Shown here: piece by piece, positions 37,922 through 48,932 of the stretch
Position numbering within the stretch: the stretch's first letter is position 1
How the letters are laid out: each line of letters starts with the position of its first letter
NCBI GenBank assembly: GCA_947044405.1
Contig: CAMRHE010000134.1
Location: forward strand, 501,501-565,500
Source: Leptodactylus fallax
Taxonomy: Eukaryota; Chordata; Amphibia; Anura; Leptodactylidae
DNA: 64,000 bases
Direction of reading: 5' to 3'
The notes under the pieces: generated by a model
The model's input: only the letters and a program-made list of their open reading frames with translations
Database searches by the model: none
What the model was told of the DNA's origin: nothing
Position numbers and translations under genes: made by a program

Positions 37922-39507
37922 ATAGTACTACCAATTGTGCAAATTCTCCCACTTAAAAAGATGAGAGAGGCCTGTAATTGTCATCATACAGTAGGTAGAC
38001 CTCAACTATGGGAGACAAAATGAGAAAACAAATCCAGAAAATCACATTGATTTTTAAAGAATTTATTTGCAAATTATGGTGGAAAATAAGTATTTGGTCA
38101 ATAACAAAAGTTCATCTCAATACTTTGTTATATATCCTTTGTTGGCAACGACAGAGGTAAAATGTCTTCTGTAAGTCTTCACAAGGTTGGCACACACTGT
38201 TGCTGGTATGTTGGCCCATTCCTCCATGCAGATCTCCTCTAGACCAGTTATGTTTTGGGGATGTCGCTGGGCAACACGGACTTTCAACTCCCTCCAAAGG
38301 TTTTCTATGGGGTTGAGATCTGGAGATTGGCTAGGCTACTCAAGGACCTTGAAATGCTTCTTACGAAGCCACTCCTTCATTGCCCTGGTGGTGTGCTTGG
38401 GATCATTGTCATGCTGAAAGACCCAGCCACGTTTCATCTTCAATGCCCTTGCTGATGGAAGGAGGTTTGCACGCAAAATCTCACGATACATGGCCCCATT
38501 CATTTTTTCATGTACACGGATCAGTGATCCTGGTCCCTTTGCAGAGAAACAGCCCCAAAGCATGATGATGCCACCCCCATGCTTCACAGTAGGTATGGTG
38601 TTCTTTGTATGCAACTCAGCATTCACTCTCCTCCAAACACGACGAGTTGTGTTTCTACCAAACAGTTCTACTTTGATTTCATCTGACCATATGACATTCT
38701 CCCAATACTCTTCTGGAACCTCCAAATACTCTCTAGCAAACTTCAGATGGGCCCAGATATGTACTGGCTTAAGTAGGGGGACACGTCTGGCACTGCAGGA
38801 TCTGAGTCCCTGGCGGCGTAGTTTTTTTTACTGACGGTAGCCTTTGTTACGTTAGTCCCAGCTTTCTGCAGGTCATTCACTAGGTCACCCCGTGTGGTTC
38901 TGGGATTTTTGCTCACTGTTCTTGTGATCATTTTGACCCCACGGGGTGAGATCTTGCATGGAGCCCCTGATCGAGGGAGATTATCAGTGGTCTTGTATGT
39001 CTTCCATTTTCTAATTATTGCTCCCACAGTTGATTCCTTCACACCAAGCTGCTTGCCTATTGCAAATTCAGTCTTCCCAGCCTGCTGCAGGTCTGCAATT
39101 TTGTTTCTGGTGTCCTTCCACAGCTCTTTGGTCTTCACCTTAGTGGAGTTTGGAGTGTGACTGTTTGAGGTTGTGGACAGGTGTCTTTTATACTGATAAC
39201 AATGTCAAACAGGTGCCATTACTACAGGTAATGAGTGGAGGACAGAGGAGCCTCTTAAAGAAAAAGTTACAGGTCTTTGAGAGCCAGAAATCTTGCTTGT
39301 TTGTAGGTGACCAAATACTTATTTTCCACCATAATTTGCTAATAAATTCTTAAAAAATCAGACAATGTGATTTTCTAGATATGTTTTCTCATTTTGTCTC
39401 TCATAGTTGAGGTCTACCTATGACGTCAATTACAGGACTCTCTCATCTTTTTAAGTAGGAGAACTTGCACAATTGGTGGCTGACTAAATACTTTTTTTTC
39501 CCCAGTG
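37922..39507 (-). mobile_element. Tc1-like element with TIRs over 200 bases
   Basis: Long inverted ends share CCAATTGTGCAA, GATGAGAGAG, AGGTAGACCTCAACTATG and GGTGGAAAATAAGTATTTGG. The right end is CCCCAGTG|TA; the left end is shortened to about TACTACC. It encloses a damaged transposase. This end sequence belongs to a Tc1 group widespread in fishes and frogs. Confidence 0.85.
38120..39138 (-). pseudogene. Tc1 transposase with one frameshift and one stop
   Basis: From ATG 39138: [20 protein letters not shown] and a helix-turn-helix ([15 protein letters not shown]), a second HTH, then a frameshift in a run of A at about 38823-38830. In the new frame come [13 protein letters not shown] (first Asp), [16 protein letters not shown] and [12 protein letters not shown] (second Asp), then TAG at 38336 just before [11 protein letters not shown] (Glu). 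DD34E-type layout, inactive as read. Confidence 0.85.
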
Positions 39508-39509
39508 TA

Positions 39510-40977
39510 CTATCAGACTCTGCCTTTTATATCGTCACTTGAATGGGTGTGATACTATCAAAAGCCTTTTTATTCATATCTACATATTAAAAGTTACGTT
39601 TTAGCCTTTCCTGGATCCCCTCTGTGACAGTGGCTTAGGTGCAGGTGATTGGCTTTTTGAAAAAGTGTCAATAGCAGCAAAAAAAAAAAAATCACTTGCA
39701 ATTATTATAGTCACAAGTGTTAAAAAGCTGTAATCTGCAGATTTGTGACTTTTTTTTTTTACCAAAATAGTAGTTACTGATATCAGTTCATTTAGTGGGG
39801 TTGCTAGGTGTCAGACCCCCATCAATCAGATATTGGACTAAGGCTAGGTCATCAAATAGTTTTGCCTGGAAAATCCATTTAGGCTAAGGCCCCACATAGT
39901 GGGCCGCAGCAATAAAACGCTGTGGGAAAAATTGCAGCGGTAACGCATTGCGTTTTTTTCTGCAGCTCTTTTCACAGAAAGTCCGTAATGGTTTTGGAAA
40001 TCACAGCGCCTCCGCTTGCACGTATTTTTCAGCAAAGTGTGGATGGGATTCACAAGATAGTCACCTTAATGCTGACTATCTTGGCAGTTTGCCATTTGAA
40101 CAGTGTCTAACTGCCTAATGCAGTAGGCAGATGGGACCTGCTGCAACAAAACATGGAGCTCCTGTTGAAAGAGGTTATGTGCTTTCACAATATTGAAGGC
40201 CTTTATTTAGGATAAATCATCAATATAAGATCAAAAGGTTTTATTCTTTCCACTCCAATTGATCAGCTATTTCAATGGGTTATTGGACGTCCCTTCAATG
40301 TTTACATGGGCCCATCTACCTGCATGCTATTGCCTGGTGCAGGGTATTACAGCTTTGTACCATTTACATGAATGGGGCAGCACTGTAATATCCTGCATAG
40401 CTGCTACTGAGTAGATGGAGTGCAGGTGGAACCTATGTAGACTGGAGCCACCACCCACAGCCTCTTTAAACGATACAAGTATCTGACCTATTTCAATACT
40501 GTACTAGCCCTTTTCCAAGGTATGTAACACCATGGTGCTACTAAGCTTGAAAAATGAACTAGTCCAGTCCCAAAACCAGTAGGATACTTGTACAATTTTG
40601 AACCTGAAAAAAGATGTTATATTTTCCTCTGACAATGCCTACATAGATTTGTGGCACAAACTCCAATGAACCTCTGTTTTACTCTACTTGTTATGGGGCT
40701 TTATACTCTACTAGTTTCCTTTAAAGGGGTTGTGTCGTTAAAGATCCTTACAAGTGCAGCTGCACTCCATTCACTGCTATGGGGCTGCTGCGAAGTGCAT
40801 TTGCATTCCTTTCATAAGGAGGCTTTAGTGGGACTTTCACCCCCTCCTATTCTTCTGATCCCTGTGGGACCTGACAGTTGGGCCCCCAGCAATCTGACAC
40901 TTATTCCTTATCTAGTGGATAGCGAATGTGACTTTACCCGCACAACAGCTTTAATTATTTGTCCCATTTAATTCTAT
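39510..40977. other. Stretch with MITE remnants, no gene
   Basis: 39879-40052 begins TTAGGCTAAGGCCCCACATA and is a copy of the GGCCCCAC-end MITE. From about 40719 a TTAAAGGGGTTGTGTCG end starts another TTAA-type MITE remnant. No exon was seen. Confidence 0.55.
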
Positions 40978-41247
40978 TTAAAGGAGTGTTCCACTTCTTT
41001 TTTTACCCCATAGGGAAGCTTAAAATAACAAATGCTATATACTCATCTATCTGTTCAGCTGGGGATCTAGTGGAGAGTCTCTGGGTCTCTGGCCTTCCTG
41101 AACTCTGGCCCACACAGGATCACCTCATGCAATCAGTTCCTGAGAAGTGATGTTTTGTTCAAATGGAGCATCACCTCTTAGCACTTTTGTGCAGGTAGAA
41201 AGACTGAAGACCAAAACGGAGACTCTCCACTAGATTCCAGGCCGAAC

Positions 41248-41296
<49 letters not shown>
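41248..41296 (-). repeat. (TAA)n microsatellite tail of the LINE
   Basis: About 16 TAA units. Trinucleotide 3' tails are usual for Rex1-type LINEs. Confidence 0.9.
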
Positions 41297-41397
41297 CCTT
41301 TACTAGTCCCACCATGGGGAAATTTGGTGATAGTAGACAGACAGATAGAAAGGTACAGGTAAAAAGCAGCAGAGGGGTATCACAACAGAAAGATATT

Positions 41398-43718
41398 TCA
41401 GTTCTCTGTATGGCCTGATCTCCGCTTAGGTTGGTGTTGGTTGTACAGCCTAACCGCAGCGGGGTAGAAAGACTTCCGATAACACTCCTTCTCACACTTA
41501 GGGTGAAGTAGTCGGTCACTGACAGTACTGCCCAGCGCTATCACCATCTCATGCATGGGATGGGAGTTATTCTCCCGCATGGAGCTCACCACTGACAGTA
41601 TCCTTCTGTCACCCACTACCTGCACAGGGTCCAGGGGACTCCCAAGGACAGAGCTGGCCCTTCTAATCAGTTTGTCGAGTTTATTTCTATCACTGGTTGG
41701 TATACTACTCCCCCAGCAGGCCACTTTGAACAAGATGGCTCATGCCACTACTGAGTTGAAAAAAGTCCTAAGAAGTGCCCCCTGGACTCCAAAGGCTCTC
41801 AGGATTCTAAGCAGGTAGAGTCTGCTGTGGCCCTTCCTGTACAGTACATCCATGTGATCTGCCCAGTCCAGCTTATTATTGAGGAGCACACCCAGGTACT
41901 TATAGGTGTTGACAACCTCAATGCCCGCCCCCTGGATGTCCACTGGTTTAGGAGGATATCTGCATTTACGAAAGTCCACCACCATTTCCTTGGTCTTCCC
42001 AGCATTAATCCTAAGGTGGTTGCGCTGGCACCAGTCCACAAAATCCCGGGTTCAGTTCTCTGTACTCCCTGTCATCATTGTCTGTGATGAGGCCTACTAT
42101 TTCAGAGTCATCAGAATACTTCTATTGGTAGCAGCTAGATGAGTTGCACCTAAAATCTGCAGTGTACAGTGTGAAGAAGAAAGGGGCAAGAACTGTACCC
42201 TGAGGTGCCCCCGTATTACAGATCACATTATCTGACACACAGTCCCGGGCTCTCACATACTGAGGTCCATTTGTGAGGTAGTCTAGGATCCAATTGGAGA
42301 GGTGGTGGTCCACTCCAACAAGGGCCAGCTTGTCTCTCAGTAGCCCTGGCTGTATGGTGTTGAAAGCGCTGGAGAAATCAAAGAACATTATTCTCACAGT
42401 GTTCCCAGGATTCTCCAGGTGAGAAAGAGCTCTGTGCAGAAGGTGGATGATGGCATCATCCACCCCAATACCCGGCTGATAAGCAAACTGGAGAGGGTCC
42501 ATAGCCAGGCTCACTAGAGGGCAGAGATATGTGAGAACCAGTCTCTCTAAGATCTTCATCAGGTGGGATGTCAATGCTACGGGTCTGTAGTCATTAAGGT
42601 CCATAGGATGAGGTTTCTTTGGAACCGGTACCACACAAGATTTCCACAATTCAGGTACTATTTCTAGCTTCAGGCTCATGTTAAACATATATGTAATAGT
42701 ACTACACAGCTGGTCCCCACAAGTCTTAATTTTCCTTGCACTGATGCCATCTGGCCCAGCGGCTTTCCTAGCTTTGATATTTTTTAGCTCCTTTCTCACC
42801 TGGGCACATGTGAAGGTCAGAATGTGGTCAGATAATGACTGATTACTGGATTTTCTGGTTTGGTGGGAAATAACAGCAGGGGGGTGGGGGCAGTGTGGAA
42901 GGGGGGATTGAATGACATGCTGGGGTGGGAGGAGCTGGCGTGTGATCAAATCTATTGCATCTCCTTTGACCTCAGAAACTGGCTGTCTATGACCAGAAAT
43001 TGACTTAAGACCCTTCCAACCTGTACTTATATCTTTTCTTTTCATTTGCTCTTCATTTTTTTCTCTTATAATTGGCTTTTTCCTGCCAGATTTGACGCCT
43101 CAGCTCATTTTGTACCTCCCTCAGCCCCTCCTTATCTCTTGCCTTGAATGCCATCTTTTTCTCCTTGAGTAGTGTTTTTATATCAGAGTTAATCTATGGT
43201 TTGTTGTTGGAGAAGCACCTCACCACTTTTGTGGGTACCATGGTGTCCACACAAAAATTAATGTAGTCCGTTATGCAGTGTGTGAGTCCTTCTATGTCTT
43301 CTCCATAGGAATACTGCAGCACTTCCCATGAGGTTGTGTTGCAACAATCCCTCAGAGCCTCATCACTCTTCTTGGACCATATCCTCACTGTGCGGGTGAC
43401 AGCTGGTTCTCTACGTACAAGTGGCTTGTACACAGGTCGAAGATGCACTAGGTTGTGAACCAATCTTCCCAGGGGCGGTAGGGCTGATGAGTTATATGCC
43501 TTCCTTGCATTAGCAAAAAACAAGTCCAATGTTTTGTTATCTCTTGTATGGCAAGTTGCATACTGTGTGAGGCTGGGCAGTGTGAATGATGGAGAGACAT
43601 GGTTGAAATTTCCAGTCAAAAGAAGGAGAGCCTGGGGGTGTAGCGACTGCAACTGGCTAACCGTGGTTTGTAGGACCTCACAGGCAGCGTCAGCTTTCAC
43701 AGAGGTGAGGGGGGACAT
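41398..43718 (-). pseudogene. LINE endonuclease-reverse transcriptase, broken
   Basis: 43718-43194 gives the endonuclease end (LLLTGNFNH, then KTLDLFF); Asn stands where the family usually has Asp in GDFNH. 43045-42122 gives RT: RKAAGPDGISARKIK, LNDYRPVALTS, FDFSSAFNTIQP and GAPQGTVLAPFFFTLYTADF. The palm YxDD is lost at the break near 42100. 42039-41740 (KTKEMVVDFRK, YKYLGVLLNNKLDW) and 41733-41398 complete the C-terminal part in other frames. At least three disruptions; inactive. Confidence 0.85.
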
Positions 43719-43808
43719 ATACAGCTATCATGAACATACAAGTTAATATATACTATTTGTTATTTTAAGCCTCCCTATGGGGGTAAAAAAAGAGTAACAC
43801 CCCTTTAA

Positions 43809-44091
43809 GCAATTTTATTATGTGAGACATCAATGTTTGATTTTTCATTCCTGAATTTAGAGTTTTTACACGCTGCTCTATTTTAGATTAGCAACAAAAC
43901 TTCCATAGCCTTATATGGACCCATCCATGATGTACCTCGATGTCCTGTTGGCTTTATACAGTGGCACACAGTTTTTTTTTATGTATTTGTAGTTTAAAAA
44001 ATTGTGGTATATTAAAATGCATGTTGTATTATGAACACAATATCTCATAAAAGTACTATTTGATGGCGCAGAGAGTGTCATTAGAACCCCT
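43809..44091. other. Stretch without a gene
   Basis: T-rich sequence, no supported feature. Confidence 0.4.
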
Positions 44092-44320
44092 GAGTCTAAG
44101 GCCCCAAGTTACAAAAAAAAAAACTTTTTTTGTTGTAGATTTGCTGTGGTTTTTTTTTGTTTTTTTTTTAACCAAGCCTGGAGTGTTTTTAACAGAAGAG
44201 AAAAGTATAAGTGCTTCCTTTATATTTCCAGTTTCTTTTCAAGACACACTTGACTTTGACTCAAAAAAATGCAGAAAAATCTGGAACTAAAAGAAGGAGT
44301 TTTTCTGCAATGTGTGGCCT
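44092..44320. mobile_element. MITE, GGCCCCAC-end family
   Basis: GAGTCTAAGGCCCCAAGTT at the left and TGTGGCCTTAGGCT at the right; long T and A runs inside. Confidence 0.65.
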
Positions 44321-44551
44321 TAGGCTAAGGCCAGGGCCCCATGTTGCGAAAAAGCAGAGTTTTGGCAGCAGCAAAAAACTCTGCGTTTTACATTACCTGC
44401 AAAGTGGATGGGATACTGGCTAATCCCATCCACACATTGCAGAAAAAAATCTGCAGTGGAAACGCTGATGTTTTCCGTATAGGTATAATAGAGGCAGAGA
44501 GTCTGCAGCAGAAAATTTGCGGACTTTCTGTGAAAAACGCTGCGGGAAAAA
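44321..44551. mobile_element. MITE, GGCCCCAC-end family, cut by a Tc1
   Basis: It starts AAGGCCAGGGCCCCATGTTG, includes CTAATCCCATCCACACATTG and TATAGGTATAATAGAGGCAG as in 23280-23615, and stops where the Tc1 end begins. Confidence 0.65.
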
Positions 44552-45935
44552 AAAACAAATTTTGTAAAAAATAAAAAACTGAAAAGTGGGGTGTGCAATA
44601 TTATTCGGCCCCTTTACTTTCAGTGCAGCAAACTCACTCCAGAAGTTCAGTGAGGATCTCTGAATGATCCAATGTTGTCCTAAATGACTGATGATGATAA
44701 ATACCTGTGTGTAATCAAGTCTCCGTATAAATGCACCTGCTCTGTGTTAGTCTCAGGGTTCTGTTTAAAGCGCAGAGAGCATCATGAAGACCAAGGAACA
44801 CACCAGGCAGGTCCGTGATACTGTTGTGGAGAAGTTTAAAGCCGGATTTGGATACAAAAAGATTTCCCAAACTTTAAACATCCCAAGGAGCACTGTGCAA
44901 GCGATCATATTGAAATGGAAGGAGTATCAGACCACTGCAAATCTACCAAGACCCGGCCGTCCCTCTAAACTTTCATCTCAAACAAGTAGAAGACTGATCA
45001 GAGATGCAGCCAAGAGGCCCATGATCACTCTGGATGAACTGCAGAGATCTACAGCTGAGGTGGGAGAGTCTGTCCATAGGACAACAATCAGTCATACACT
45101 GCACAAATCTGGCCTTTATGGAACAGTGGCAAGAAGAAAGCCATTTCTCAAAGATATCCATAAAAAGTCTTGTTTAAAGTTTGCCACAAGCCACCTGGGA
45201 GACACACCAAACATGTGGAAGAAGGTTCTCTGGTCAGATGAAACCAAAATCGAACTTTTTGGCCACAATGCAAAACGATATGTTTGACGTAAAAGCAACA
45301 CAGCTCATCACCCTGAACACACTATCCCCACTGTCAAACATGGTAGTGGCAGCATCATGGTTTGGGCCTGCTTTTCTTCAGCAGGGACAGGGAAGATGGT
45401 TAAAATTGATGGGAAGATAGATGGAGCCAAATACAGGACCATTCTGGAAGAAAACCTGATGGAGTCTGCAAAAGACCTGAGACTGGGACGGAGATTTATC
45501 TTCCAACAAGACAATGATCCCAAACATAACGCAAAATCTACAATGGAATGGTTCACAAATAAACGTATCCAGGTGTTAGAATGGCCAAGTCAAAGTCCAG
45601 ACCTGAATCCAATCGAGAATCTGTGGAAGGAGCTGAAAACTGCTGTTCACAAACGCTTTCCATCCAACCTCACTGAGCTCGAGCTGTTTTCCAAGGAAGA
45701 ATGGGCAAGAATTTCAGTCTCTCGATGTGCAAAACTGATAGAGACATACCCCAAGCGACGTGCAGCTGTAATCGCAGCAAAAGGTGGCGCTACAAAGTAT
45801 TAGTATAAGGGGGCCGAATAATTTGGCATGCCCTACTTTTCAGTTTTTTAATTTTTACAAAAGTTTAAAATATCCAATAAATTTCGTTCCACTTCACGAT
45901 TGTGTCCCACTTGTTGTTGATTCTTCACAAAAAAA
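44552..45935 (+). mobile_element. Tc1-like element
   Basis: The ends share AAAAACTGAAAAGT with ATTATTCGGCCCC inside (left 44570-44625, right 45808-45865, inverted). The right end extends further with TTGTTGTTGATTCTTCAC, while the left is clipped, so the element is probably missing its outer left TIR. It encloses one transposase frame with a single stop. Confidence 0.8.
44784..45803 (+). pseudogene. Tc1 transposase, full length but for one TGA
   Basis: ATG 44784 to TAG 45803 is one frame of 339 residues broken only by TGA at 45285-45287. HTH domains: GYKKISQTLNIPRSTVQAII and, after a GRPSK hinge, ITLDELQRSTAEVGESVHRT. Catalytic motifs: LWSDETKIELFG, FQQDNDPKHNAKSTMEWF and [14 protein letters not shown] (D, D, E, 34 spacing). 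Ends GGATKY. Apart from the stop, all domains are present. Confidence 0.9.
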
Positions 45936-45964
45936 TAAAAATTTTATATCCTTATGTTTTAATA

Positions 45965-46091
45965 AATGTAATAAATAATTTAATAATAAATAAATAATTT
46001 AATTAAAAATAGCCAGAAACGGTTAACCAAAACATAATGCATACTCAGTAAAACCAGTCCTCCCAGCAATAGCTGGGAGACTATCACCCCA
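45965..46091 (-). repeat. Ngaro split repeat B2
   Basis: It shares GGTTAACCAAAACATAATGC, CTCAGTAAAACCAGTCCTCC and the stem CCCAGCAATAGCTGGGAG with B1. Confidence 0.8.
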
Positions 46092-46154
46092 CTAATAAAC
46101 TAACACGACAATACAAAATGACATTAAAAATTTTAGGGGAAGTGGGGAGGGCGC

Positions 46155-46464
46155 TGACTTCTGGCGGGATCTTCAAACAACTGCCCCGAACCGCTGGATA
46201 TGCCACTTATTTAAAGGTAGAATTCCCACCACTTCTGACAGCTGACCAATCAGCTGCTCCAAACTGCTGCTAGGCAGATTACAAACCAGAAGAAGAACCT
46301 GCTCGTGGTGACACAGCTGACCTGTACCTGACCTCCAGGTAAGTACTGTGAAGAAAACTGAATAAACTGATATTAACACAATACCTCATATTAACAATTC
46401 ATTGGGGCTGTTCCACCATGTGTCCCCCATGTTATTCAACATTTCTGGGGGACTTCTCATGGTG
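46155..46464 (-). repeat. Ngaro split repeat A2
   Basis: Matches 55235-55559: CTGACTTCTGGCGGGATCTT, CTGCTAGGCAGATTACAAAC, GGTGACACAGCTGACCTGTA and TTCTGGGGGACTTCTCAT in the same order, with indels in the first third. Confidence 0.85.
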
Positions 46465-46489
46465 GCACAAGCCCCAAATTCATTTACTT

Positions 46490-46740
46490 AAACTAATATA
46501 CTCTAATAACAAAACTTATATAAATATAAATTAAAAAAGACACAGACAAACTTAAGTTAATAGGCCGTGATGTTTATTATGGGGTTAACCAAATAATAAA
46601 TAAATAATGAATAAATAATTAAATAATATTAATAAAAAATTTAATAAATAATTTAATAATAAATAAATTATTTAATTAAAAATAACCAGAAACTGTTAAC
46701 CAAAACATAATACATACTCAGTAAAACCAGTCCTCCCAGC
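46490..46740 (-). repeat. Ngaro split repeat B1 (larger part)
   Basis: A run of AATAAATAA-type A/T units, then ACTGTTAACCAAAACATAAT and the CCTCCCAGC half of the stem. The other half resumes at 49771 after the hAT-like insertion. Confidence 0.75.
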
Positions 46741-47274
46741 CAGAGGCGTAACTAGCAGGGGGCAGAGGGGGTGGCTGCCCCGGGCCCACTGAATTTTTGG
46801 GGGTCCACCCCGGGGCCGCCATTAATACATCCTTTATTTCTAACTAGATCGGTGTCTGCAGACATCGATCTAGTTAAAACGTAACCTGAAACTTAACGGT
46901 ATTGTAAACCGCAAGCCAATACAGGCCTGTACTAGGGGGGGTGTTCCTCACAGCTCAGCGTCATCGCTGGGCTATAAGGAAGGCCCCTCTCTGTACTCGC
47001 CCATAGCGCTGTACCGTCAGAGGGGGCGTTCCTTACTGCCCGGCGATGATGCTGAGCTGTGAGGAACGCCCCCTCAGTACAAGTCTATGAACGAGAACTG
47101 TCAGAGAGGGCGTTCCTCACAGCGCAGCTAGACTGTCAGGAACGCCTTTCTGACAGTAAACTGTGAAACTAAGACCGCCGATATCTCCAGCCCTGGGGCA
47201 CATACCGGGAAAGCCGGCAGTGCGCTGAATTCAGCGTGCTGTCTGCTTTCTAGCGGTATTTAAAACAGCATATA

Positions 47275-48902
47275 CAGTACAGACCAAAAGTTTGGACACA
47301 CCTTCTCATTCCAAGAGTTTTCTGTATTTTCATGACTATAAAAATTGTAGATTCACACTGAAGGCATCAAAACTATGAATTAACACATGTGGAATTATAT
47401 ACTTAACAAAAAAGTGTGAAACAACTGAAAATATGTCTTATATTCTAGGTTCTTCAAAGTAGCCACCTTTTGCTTTGATTACTGCTTTGCACACTTGGCA
47501 TTCTCTTGATGAGCTTCAAGAGGTAGTCACCTGAAATGGTTTTCGCTTCACAGGTGTGCCCTGTCAGGTTTAATAAGTGGGATTTCTTGCCTTATAAATG
47601 GGGTTGGGACCATCAGTTGTGTTGTTCAGAAGTTAGGTGGATACACAGCTGATAGTCCTACTGAATGGAGTGTTAGAATTTGTATTATGGCAAGAAAAAA
47701 GCAGCTAAGTAAAGAAAAACGAGTGGCCATCATTACTTTAAGAAATGAAGGTCAGTCAGTCCGAAAAATTGGGAAAACTTTGAAAGTGTCCCCAAGTGCA
47801 GTGGCCAAAACCATCAAGCGCTACAAAGAAACTGGCTCACATGAGGACCGCCCCAGGAAAGGAAGACCAAGATTCACCTCTGCTGCGGAGGATAAATTCA
47901 TCCGAGTCACCAGCCTCAGAAATCACAGGTTAACAGCAGCTCAGATTAGATACCAGGTCAATGTCACACAGAGTTCTAGCAGCAGACACATCTCTGCAAC
48001 AACTGTTAAGAGGAGACTGTGTACAGCAGGCCTTCATGGTAAAATAGCTGCTAGGAAACCACTGCTAAGGACAGGCAACAAGCAGAAGAGACTTGTTTGG
48101 GCTAAAGAACACAAGGAATGGACATTAGACCTGTGGAAATCTGTGCTTTGGTCTGATGAGTCCAAATTTGAGATCTTTGGTTCCAACCACCGTGTCTTTG
48201 TGCAACGCAGAAAAGGTGAACGAATGGACTCTACATGCCTGGTTCCCACCGTGAAGCATGGAGGAGGAGGTGTGATGGTGTGGGGGTGCTTTTCTGGTGA
48301 CACTGTTGGGGATTTATTCAAAATTGAAGGAATACTGAACCAGCATGGTTACCACAGCATCTTGCAGCGGCATGCTATTCCATCCGGTTTGCGTTTAGTT
48401 GGACCATTATTTATTTTTCAACAGGACAATGACCCCAAACACACCTCCAGACTGTGTAAGGGCTATTTGACCAAGAAGGAAAGTGATGGGGTGCTACGCC
48501 AGATGACCTGGCCTCCACAGTCACCAGACCTGAACCCAATCGAGACGGTTTGGGGTGAGCTGGACCACAGAGTGAAGGCAAAAGGGCCAACAAGTGCTAA
48601 GCATCTCTGGGAACTCCTTCAAGACTGTTGGAAGACCATTTTAGGTGACTACCTCTTGAAGCTCATCAAGAGAATGCCAAGAGTGTGCAAAGCAGTAATC
48701 AAAGCAAAAGGTGGCTACTTTGAAGAACCTAGAATATAACACATATTTTCAGTTGTTTCACATTTTTTTTTTAAGTATATAATTCCACATGTGTTAATTC
48801 ATAGTTTTGATGCCTTCAGTGTGAATCTACAATTTTTATAGCCATGAAAATACAGAAAACTCTTGGAATGAGAAGGTGTGTCCAAACTTTTGGTCTGTAC
48901 TG
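47275..48902 (+). mobile_element. Complete Tc1-like transposon, apparently intact
   Basis: TA at 47273-47274 and 48903-48904 flank inverted repeats of about 135 bases beginning CAGTACAGACCAAAAGTTTG. The arms are almost identical by eye. The transposase frame is open. Ends of this type belong to a Tc1 group shared by fishes, frogs and others (Passport-like; the name is from memory and unconfirmed). Confidence 0.92.
47687..48739 (+). CDS. Tc1-like transposase, 350 aa, intact
   Basis: ATG 47687 to TAA 48739. The N-terminus MARKKQLSKEKRVAIITLRN and QSVRKIGKTLKVSPSAVAKT form a paired-like HTH, followed by a basic GRPRF hinge (about residues 63-67) and a second HTH (LTAAQIRYQVN). The DDE catalytic domain has LWSDESKFEIFG (Asp near 157), FQQDNDPKHTSR (Asp near 247) and [14 protein letters not shown] (Glu near 287). 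A glycine-rich HGGGGVMVWGCF lies between. Length is normal for Tc1 transposases (340-350). It would bind the TIRs and cut and paste the element into TA sites. No stop or frameshift is seen. Confidence 0.95.
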   Translation: MARKKQLSKEKRVAIITLRNEGQSVRKIGKTLKVSPSAVAKTIKRYKETGSHEDRPRKGRPRFTSAAEDKFIRVTSLRNHRLTAAQIRYQVNVTQSSSSRHISATTVKRRLCTAGLHGKIAARKPLLRTGNKQKRLVWAKEHKEWTLDLWKSVLWSDESKFEIFGSNHRVFVQRRKGERMDSTCLVPTVKHGGGGVMVWGCFSGDTVGDLFKIEGILNQHGYHSILQRHAIPSGLRLVGPLFIFQQDNDPKHTSRLCKGYLTKKESDGVLRQMTWPPQSPDLNPIETVWGELDHRVKAKGPTSAKHLWELLQDCWKTILGDYLLKLIKRMPRVCKAVIKAKGGYFEEPRI

Positions 48903-48932
48903 TACATGAGGACGTGAAAGGTCCTCTTTAAG

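Larger units (their letters stand above)
41248..43736 (-). mobile_element. Rex1-type LINE, 5'-truncated
   Basis: Minus-strand order is endonuclease C-part, reverse transcriptase, C-terminal domain and a (TTA)n tail. The RT signatures and the tail of trinucleotide repeats match the Rex1/Babar branch of CR1-like LINEs. The 5' end, with the N-terminal endonuclease, is missing. GAAC occurs at both junctions and may be a short target duplication. Confidence 0.85.
40982..43804. mobile_element. TTAA MITE split by a LINE insertion
   Basis: The left half 40982-41245 begins after TTAA with AGGAGTGTTCCACTTC and TTTTTTTACCCCATAGGG. The right half 43737-43804 has the complement (CCCTATGGGGGTAAAAAAAG, AACACCCCT) before TTAA at 43805-43808. 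The LINE at 41248-43736 lies between them. Confidence 0.75.
46935..48932. mobile_element. TTAA foldback-MITE remnant carrying the Tc1
   Basis: 46938-47270 matches the interior of the copy at 50920-51464 (GTTCCTCACAGCTCAGCGTC and related). After the Tc1, 48905-48932 gives its right end GAAAGGTCCTCTTTAA. The left end is missing. Confidence 0.7.
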
